Assembly (NCBI GenBank): GCA_009602725.1
Contig: WELB01000127.1
Location: 354,363-379,184 of the forward strand
Source of the DNA: Spirogloea muscicola
Lineage: Eukaryota; Streptophyta; Zygnematophyceae; Spirogloeales; Spirogloeaceae
Length of the DNA: 24,822 nt
Reading direction: 5' to 3'
Shown: piece by piece, positions 19,304 through 24,822 of the stretch
Position numbering within the stretch: position 1 is the first letter of the stretch
Layout of the letters: every line of letters starts with the position of its first letter
Made by a program: the position numbers and the translations under genes
Notes under the pieces: model-generated
The model's database searches: none
The model's input: only the letters and a program-made list of their open reading frames with translations
Told to the model about the DNA's origin: nothing

Positions 19304-20677
19304 GGAACGTTACAGGAGCAGTGGCAGCAATAACAGCAAGATGGGAGTATTCATACTCATGTGAAAGCCCAGCGAGGTCTTCATCAACATCATCCTCATT
19401 CGCCTGAGCCACTGCAGCTGCAGCCAACTTAGCTCGAGACTTAGCCTCGGCCTCATAAATAGCTAATTTCTGTGTCAGCTGTGCAACATCTCGTTCCAAC
19501 CTATTCACGTCAGATGTGTCAGCATGCGCAGAATGATCCTTGGAAGACACCTGTCCACTCCAACTCTTAGCTCGGAATTGAGCTGGCAGTTTGTCAGGGT
19601 TCTTCTTCCAACATTGGATTTCAACATGACCCACTCTGCCACAAAAAGCACAAGTAGCTCCTGTGGTCTGGGGCAATGCTGTACAATTCCTCTTGATATG
19701 ACCGGTCTTACCACAATGATGACATGTAATGGCAGGACGCGGTTGATACTGTTTAGGACATGACTTACTGCCTGGGGCATGTCAGTAATTGCAACATGGG
19801 CTTTGGTAATGCCTGACATATTTCTTGACAGGTATATCCTTGTCTTCCTTCCTTTCCTTGTCAGAAGCTGAGGCACCTGTGAAGCGCTCATCCATGCAAA
19901 ATCCGCAGACTCCTTCTCAAGCATGACCTGAAAAACGTCTGCAAGATCATAGTGAGGCTTGAGGAGTTGCTTCGCTCGCATCAGTAATAAGTCTAGAATA
20001 TGGTACAAGGCTTTTCCTGACACAACACGAAGGAATTGGTTTGCAAGATCTTGTGAGCTGATGCCTGTACGCAACTTCTCTATGAACGTGGTGTATCTAT
20101 GATAACATGCAGTCACAGTCGCTGATTCAAGACGCTTAAACTTGTAGAGCTCTTGCTTGTAGTGCATATCATTCTCTGGAAACTGTTTAGACATTCGTGT
20201 CAGCATTTCCTCGACAGGATCCTGAATCAATCTAGGACCTGCTGCAATCTCTGCTGGCGTAGCAGACAAGGATAAAGGTGTCCTAAGTTGAAGAACATCT
20301 TCTTTTGACCGTCTGTATCCACGCCCAGCATCACCATTTAAGTACTTGGCAAACAAAGTCATCTTCTGCTCTCTACCAACCTGGAAACCCTGTAGGTCAT
20401 GCTCACAGATTTCTGCAACAAACTGATCCCTGACATCTTCCAAAGATGACCCCTCAGGCATGCCCGAGAATTTCGGACGATCACCTGAAGCCATGTGGAT
20501 TCGTTGGGTACGGAGGCGTCTGGCAATGGGTGCTGCCGGCAATCGGAGATCCCCAGTTGTCGGAGTCTCTGCGGCAACAGAAGATTCAGGTGGAACAAGC
20601 GCAGGCCGATCAATAACAGACAGATGTGCTCTATCCAACTCGTCCAGCTTGACGAGTTTTCCGGACCGCAATCTCAT
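19263..20677 (-). pseudogene. retrotransposon gag with two CCHC zinc knuckles, frameshifted
   Basis: It starts at ATG 20677 (MRLRSGKLVKL). The N-terminal half has a gag-like helical domain (VGREQKMTLFAKYLNGDAG, later LYKFKRLESATVTACYHRY and GISSQDLANQFLRVV), as in Ty3/gypsy capsids. A one-base loss in the A-run at 19898-19901 changes the frame; the restored frame passes one TGA (19784-19782) before zinc knuckle 1, CHHCGKTGHIKRNC (19724-19683), and knuckle 2, CAFCGRVGHVEIQC (19650-19611). Both are CX2CX4HX4C and would bind element RNA. A short coiled-coil-like stretch and an acidic segment follow before the stop at 19263, which probably reflects the duplication and insertion there rather than the natural end. 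Confidence 0.75.
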
Positions 20678-20856
20678 GCAATGTTGGGTCAACACAGAAG
20701 ACTCGGCCAACAACAAGAATAGACCTGAAATTTAAGTTACAGAAGCAAGCACTCGAGTCTAGCAAGATGAGCCCGAGTCCGCTCGGCAATCAAAGAGGAA
20801 ACAAACGGACTCGAGCTAGATCAAGTAACCCGGCTTGTGTGTCTAATAGATCGGAT

Positions 20857-20985
20857 CACGGCTTTCATAACAAAGTGTTCGAACCACGGCTTGGTAACAA
20901 AGTGTTCGAACTGCGGCTTTTGTGACAAGTGTTCGAACTGCGGCTTTGTAACCAAATGTCCGAACCGCGGCTTTGTAACCCGGTG
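20857..20985. repeat. 27-bp minisatellite, five units
   Basis: Units start at 20857, 20885, 20912, 20939 and 20966, with consensus (C/T)GCGGCTTTGTAACAAAG then TGTTCGAAC. Units two to four are exactly 27 bp, nine codons, so frames stay open on both strands: the minus strand gives repeats of VTKPQFEHF, the plus strand Cys-rich repeats such as KCSNCGF. It lies 180 bp upstream (minus sense) of gag and might be part of the element's leader. Confidence 0.8.
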
Positions 20986-20999
20986 TAGATATGCAAGCA

Positions 21000-21445
21000 T
21001 ACAAGATGCAAGAGCACTGACTCTAGCAACTGATGCAACAATGTACTCGACCACAATGTCAGTACTGGGCAAGACACTGCAGACTTAATGACATCAACTA
21101 TCAGGGCTAGACAGACAGACAGACGATGGCAGCACTGTCTGCAAGGCTGCTCACCGCGAGTCTTCCAAGACTTCTCGCAGTCGTACGCGGGTCCAGGCTA
21201 AGGTCCACTAGCTGCCGTCTGCCGTATGCTCTGCGCACTGTGCTCTTCTGGGCACAGGCGCGGGCGCAGGCGCGGGCCGGCTGCGGTATGCTCTACGCGC
21301 TATGCTCTCTGGGCGCAGGCGCAGGCGCAGGCGCGGGTGGCGCAGGCGTGGGCAAGAGGGTGAAGATTGTCAAGCGGGCTGCTCGGCTCAGGCCGCTCGC
21401 TCCGGCTTGGGCCACGCGCTGCGGCGGCTGCTGGCTCCGGCTGGG
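21000..21445. repeat. GC-rich repeat region with a 60-bp duplication
   Basis: ACAGACAGACAGACAGA lies at about 21108-21124. The sequence TGCCGTATGCTCTGCGC, then TGTGCTCT-CTGGGCACAGGCGCGGGC at about 21220-21278, repeats with changes at about 21282-21340, both ending in GCAGGCGCGGGC-type runs. No gene is supported; the open frames reflect the repeat. Confidence 0.55.
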
Positions 21446-21448
21446 CTA

Positions 21449-21552
21449 GGCACACATTCGCTGCTGGCACCAACCGGGCCAGGCGGCACATTCGCTACTG
21501 GCACCGACTTGGGCCAAGCGGCATGTTCGCCACTGGCACCGACTTGGCCAAG
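21449..21552. repeat. 35-bp tandem repeat, three copies
   Basis: Copies at 21449-21483, 21484-21518 and 21519-21552 share GGCAC-CATTCGC, then CTGGCACC and GGGCCA. Only a few bases differ between copies. The block abuts an antisense LINE tail starting near 21560. Confidence 0.8.
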
Positions 21553-21559
21553 TACAAAG

Positions 21560-21690
21560 GCATTGAGGATAGGGGCTGGAAAAGCCAGCCCAAAAAAGAA
21601 TGAATGAAGTACGAGAAGGGGGCCAGGGGCCCCTGCTAAGCAGCCGCAGATCAGAGATGCTAGGCTCCTTGGGTCGGCACTGCAGAAGAT
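21560..21690 (-). repeat. LINE 3' end, antisense
   Basis: The tail hairpin is GGGCTGG-aaaag-CCAGCCC at 21573-21591. On the minus strand the preceding coding end reads SISDLRLLSRG. The copy closely resembles the start of the window (1-260). Confidence 0.7.
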
Positions 21691-22150
21691 GCTAGCGCTG
21701 CCTGATAGGCCAGGTGCGGCTGTGGCTACGCTGGTTGGCTAAGCTGCTTGGCCGGCCCGTTGTGGGCCAACCACCGGGCCCAGGGCCAATCCGTCCACGG
21801 GTGGTGAGCTCCAGCCGTCCGTTCCACAATCTGATGGTTGTTGTCGCGCGTGGGCTTGGGCCCCTCGCCGTCGCGCTGTCGTCGTCGCCCCGTCGCGTTG
21901 GTGTTTCGTCGTCGCTGTTGCTCCGACGCGTTGGTGTCGCGTCGTCGTTGCCGCTGAGTTGCGGTTGCTGCGTCGTCGCCGCTGCGTTGCCGTCACATCT
22001 GAAACGCGTGACTCAGCCGGAGAACACATGTGTCAAGCCAGGTCAGCTGTCCTAGTCAATTCGACATAAAATAGGCAGTCAATTGGATACGGCACGACAC
22101 TGGCCGTGCTCTAGCTGGCTTTACCCAGCCTCGATCCTCCATGGGTGAGC
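21690..22150. other. intergenic with CGT-rich simple sequence
   Basis: Between 21860 and 21990 the sequence is dominated by CGTCGT, GTCGCC and GTTGGTGT patches with local duplications (CGCGTTGGTGT appears twice). No gene or RNA was recognised. Confidence 0.45.
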
Positions 22151-22331
22151 TCCTTCCTCTAGCTGAAGCCTCTGGCTTTCGTCGACGGAGTAAGAAGTGG
22201 CTCTCCCAAGGGGGGCAAGTGAACAGCCAGCCCGTTGAAAATTCTTAACAAGGGACTGCTTCAGACCTTGTCCATTCCTTTGGGCTGGCCTCTCACAGCC
22301 ACTGCTGTCAAATTGGAAGAGCTCTTTTGAG
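22150..22331. repeat. three abutting LINE fragments, alternating strands
   Basis: 22150-22190 (+) codes LAEASGFR, the SGFRQG region of the LINE C-terminus. 22195-22258 (-) is a tail with AACAGCCAGCCCG. 22259-22331 (+) is a tail with CCTTGTCCATTCCTTTGGGC, then CTCACAGCC, CACTGCTGTCAA and TTGGAAGAGCTC. The last faces the antisense tail starting at 22332, forming a palindrome. Confidence 0.65.
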
Positions 22332-23865
22332 AAAAGCGCGGCCGAACTGACTGGTGGCTGGGAGAAGCCAGCCCAAAAGGAATGGACAAGGTCAAGAGGA
22401 GCCGAATGGCGCAGAAAGCAGGGGACTAAGAGCTAAGACGACAAGGAGGCTCTCAGTAACCTCTAGTCAGCAAGTGCAGGTCAGAACAGCTAGAGGGCGG
22501 GACGACGTCGCCCTGACGAAACCCGGAGGCAGCCGCCAGGGCGCGGCCTGCACGTAGGTGGACGGCAAACGCAAGAGACCGCTGGAGGGAAACGGCAAGG
22601 CGCATCCTGGACACCTGTGCGAGGGACCCGGCGACGTTGAAGCCAGGCTGCTCGCCGTGCTGCCCGTGGCGGCGGGCCACCGCACGGCGAGCAAGGCGGT
22701 GGAGAAGGTCGAGCCATTTGGTCCCAAAGGCCCCGTGCATGTCGACGGCGAGTAGGACAAACTCGTCGCCTACGGGGTGGTCCGCGTATTTACGGTCCTT
22801 TGCGCCCGCCGCCTGACGGACTGCGTAGCCCGCCTCCTCGGAGGAACGCTTGGCGCTGCCGGAAACAACGCAGTCACACTTGACAACATCGGCAATGAGC
22901 CGAGGCCCCCCGCCGAGCGCGCTGGCGACGAAATCGGCCCGCCGGGTGTGAACGCGGCCATCCGCCCCAGCGGTCGGAGGCATGATGCTGGGGTGTTCCA
23001 GCGCCACCGTATAGCCGGCCTCCAGCCGGCCGGCCTACACCTGTATGCATCTGGCTGGCATTTCACAGCCGATTCTTTCATATCAGCAGCCGCTTTCTAC
23101 AAACATGCCGTACATCGCGTTCCGCAACAAGTCGTGGGTGCCGGTCCGCTCGCCTCTCCGTGCGCACCTGAGCATGTGGGCTGCCAAACTCGCCGCGTCT
23201 GGGCTGCGCTCGCCGCACTCACACTGTTGTACCCCATGAGGCAGGGTGGGTGGAGGCCAAGGAGACGGTGGACAGCCGTACGGAAGGCGTCGTCCTGCAT
23301 GCGCAGCGCGTCATAGATGGGGAGCGCAGACAGCCAAGCTGCCGCGCCTGGTGATGACGCCGAGAGCAGCCGCGCGCGGCCCCGAAGGTCGGCCGGAGGC
23401 AGCAGTGCCATCGCCTTGGTGAATGCGGCCGCATCGACCTCCGCCATGTAGCGAGCTTGGGCCCGGAGGTCGGCCGTGCGCGAGAGGTGCGCAAATGGGA
23501 CGGCCCGCGGCACCAGGGCGGGGTGGTCTGCCAGCAGCGCATCCCGGGCTGTGCGCAGATCCACTTGGAATGGCCACTCGCCGTTCTCGACGTCCGCCAC
23601 TGCGGGCTCCAGGAGGCGACCCCCATGCCAGATGAACCGCTGGGCCACCGCAGCCGCAACCTGTGACCAGCTCCCCAGGTAGGCTGCCTGGCAGGCCCGA
23701 GCCAACGGCCGGCAGCCCAGACCCCCGAGGCTCACAGGCAGGGAGGCCTGGTGCACTGCGGCCGGCGTCTCCAGGAAGGCCGGGTATTGGACCAGGGCCG
23801 CTGTGCTGGACAGGATACCTGCATCAAAGGTCGCATAAGCCGCCTGCGCCGCTGGCGAGGGGGGG
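22332..23865 (-). pseudogene. LINE (non-LTR retrotransposon) ORF C-terminal part, broken
   Basis: Minus-strand coding sequence of the region downstream of the reverse transcriptase. From 23865 the first frame shows LPVSLGGLGCRPLARACQAA and AYLGSW, the GGLG motif typical after LINE reverse transcriptases. Near 23170 the frame changes to one reading GTHDLLRNAMYGMFVESG. A 62-bp segment (23098-23037) interrupts it. A third frame then runs 23007-22453 with HTRRADF, AKDRKYADH, DEFVLLAVDMHGAFG and LARRAVARR, and ends SDLHLLTRGY-stop. The RxxDF ... D ... K pattern of this last part recalls the nuclease-like C-terminal domain of some LINE proteins, but I only infer that. The 3' tail with its hairpin is 22452-22332. 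The reverse transcriptase itself is absent, so this is a 5'-truncated dead copy and the reference for the small fragments elsewhere. Confidence 0.75.
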
Positions 23866-24250
23866 GACTCTTTTCCCGGTGGCTAGTCGTTCTGACTTGC
23901 GGCTACTGACTGGACGTGATCATCCTGCATGGTAGTTGCTTGCTCATGTCTTTCCGGCCCCTTCGGCAGTCCTCTTTGTTCATTCTTTCTTGGGCTGGCT
24001 TCTTCCAGCCCCTATCCTCAATGCCTCTTTCCCTGCAGCGAGCTACTCAGACTTGATGTTGCTCACTCGTGGGTACTGAGCTTTCCTCTGCATCGTCTAC
24101 GTGTTTTGTAGTGTTTTGTAGTGTAGTCCTTAGACCCTTAAACTCAGCCCCCCCTTTCTCTATGGGCGAGCACTTCTCTCTTTTTTGGCTCCTCTTTGGC
24201 TTTAGACATTCTTTGCGGCGCTGGCTTTGCCAGCCCCTCTTCTCTATGGG
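23862..24250 (+). repeat. two LINE 3' ends, sense, in tandem
   Basis: The first copy reads SRSDLRLLTG near 23885-23914 and has a tail with GGGCTGG-cttctt-CCAGCCC at 23992-24011. The second reads FPAASYSDLMLLTRGY with TGA near 24076-24078 and has a tail with GCTGG-ctttg-CCAGC at 24220-24234, then CTATGGGCGA. A copy of CTATGGGCGAGC is also at 24160-24171. Confidence 0.7.
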
Positions 24251-24345
24251 CGAAGAAAGGGCTCGCCCATTGAGGAGAGGGGCTGGACAAGCCAGCCCAA
24301 AAAAGAATGAACAGAGTACGAGTAGGGGGCCTGGGCAAGCGCCAA
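24251..24345 (-). repeat. LINE 3' tail, antisense
   Basis: Hairpin GGGCTGG-acaag-CCAGCCC at 24280-24298, nearly identical to the copy at 1-100, including GGGCTCGCCCATTGAGGA upstream. It faces the sense copy ending at 24250, so TATGGGCGA and TCGCCCAT form the palindrome centre. Confidence 0.75.
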
Positions 24346-24822
24346 GGAAAGCAAGCACAAAACGAAGCATAGCTGCTACGATCTGGGCGAGAACTCTCTC
24401 TAATGAGGTGGGCATTTCTCTGGGACCCCCCCCAACCCGACCGTTGGCGCGCCCGCGCTTGCCCCCCGCGCCGCCGCCGCCGCCGCCGCGGCGGCGGCGG
24501 CGGTCCTTTCGCCCCCCGCTGCCGCCGGCTGGCGAGCTGGCGCCGACGAGCTCATGGCCGCGCCAGGCCCCGGGGCTTCTTCGGGCGCCACGCTCAAGGC
24601 CGCGCCAGACCCTGCCCCCGCCCCTCTGGTTGCCTCGCCGCTGCCGAGTTCCCCCGGTCACCCTCGGCTGGGCAGCAGTTCCCCGTGCCTGCGCCAGCGA
24701 CAGCTGCTCCTCCCGACGCTTCAAGCCCCGCGGCGGCGGCCTCGGGCGCCCCGGCCTCCTCTACCCCGGCGGGAGCCGAGCTCGTCCTCCCCTACCAAGC
24801 GCCTCCTGTCTTCACGGGCAGC
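24346..24822. other. GC-rich stretch, possible Pro/Ala-rich coding start, partial
   Basis: A perfect 30-bp palindrome of five CCG followed by five CGG is at 24474-24503. From about 24550 the plus strand has Pro/Ala/Ser-rich open frames; the most protein-like one near the end contains GAELVLPYQAPPVFTGS. Such a segment could open a gag-like protein that continues beyond the window, but high GC keeps several frames open and no domain is recognised. Confidence 0.3.

Larger units (their letters stand above)
16506..20677 (-). mobile_element. Ty3/gypsy-like retrotransposon with DNA methyltransferase, broken
   Basis: On the minus strand the order is gag (20677-19263), a LINE-derived and hairpin-rich interruption (about 19260-18540), a linker and aspartic protease (about 18500-17500), then a C5 DNA methyltransferase (17500-16506). 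The coding frames shift at three places and gag has one stop. No reverse transcriptase, RNase H, integrase, LTR pair or primer-binding site could be identified, so the copy is truncated after the methyltransferase. Class is inferred from the gag and zinc-knuckle layout and could be another LTR group. Methyltransferase capture by LTR retrotransposons in charophytes and dinoflagellates is known to me from published work by de Mendoza and colleagues; I cannot check whether this is the same family. Confidence 0.75.

Noticed and set aside
20870-20940. tRNA T-loop (GTTCGAAC)
   Set aside because: The motif recurs in each minisatellite unit and no cloverleaf stems can be formed around it.
20857-20985. 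CRISPR-like array
   Set aside because: Units are contiguous with no spacers and the context is eukaryotic; it is a minisatellite.
20678-21100. LTR upstream of gag
   Set aside because: No second copy at the other end, no clear TG...CA borders and no tRNA-complementary primer site; imperfect ACTCGAG-CTAG repeats at 20750-20820 are too short.
24047-24724. 225-residue minus-strand ORF
   Set aside because: It runs through two LINE tails and the CCG/CGG palindrome; composition reflects GC content and repeats.

Overview
The window is nuclear DNA of a eukaryote, almost certainly of the green lineage. Two genes with conventional spliceosomal introns (a plant-type ABCG half-transporter and a HOTHEAD-type GMC oxidoreductase) sit in repeat-rich sequence. 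One repeat is a Ty3/gypsy-like retrotransposon that carries a cytosine-5 DNA methyltransferase, a combination I recall being reported from charophytes and, independently, dinoflagellates. A streptophyte alga is the most economical guess; the species cannot be read from the sequence.

Layout. 1-1960: mosaic of short 3'-end fragments of one non-LTR (LINE) retrotransposon in both orientations, plus a GC-rich block (about 290-540) related to the 5' flank of a later ORF. 1960-3424: no confident gene; one LINE tail and one suggestive open frame. 3425-4450 (-): 341-residue intronless ORF, Ala-rich then coiled coil. 5388-9769 (-): complete 12-exon ABCG half-transporter (673 aa as spliced here). 9770-10608: divergent intergenic region with a 144-base assembly gap and a LINE tail. 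10609-14359 (+): complete 9-exon HOTHEAD-like GMC oxidoreductase (575 aa). 14360-16500: no gene, several LINE tails. 16506-20677 (-): broken gypsy-like element (gag with two zinc knuckles, aspartic protease, DNA methyltransferase), invaded by LINE-derived sequence and hairpins at about 18.5-19.3 kb, with no reverse transcriptase or integrase in the window. 20840-22330: minisatellites, GC-rich tandem repeats and LINE tails. 22332-23865 (-): a longer piece of the LINE ORF C-terminus. 23862-24822: more LINE tails and a GC-rich Pro/Ala-coding stretch running off the end.

The two host genes are head to head. Members of both families act in making and exporting cuticular lipids in land plants, so shared regulation is plausible but unproven. 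Both splice models keep frame through every junction and contain all family motifs, so both genes look functional. The mobile DNA is mostly dead: the gypsy-like element has at least three frame breaks, one stop codon and a large interruption, yet the methyltransferase frame itself is open for 325 codons. The LINE family is recognisable by a shared C-terminal peptide ending (S)DL-x-LLTRGY-stop and by a conserved hairpin in its 3' tail; many copies face each other and form snap-back palindromes.
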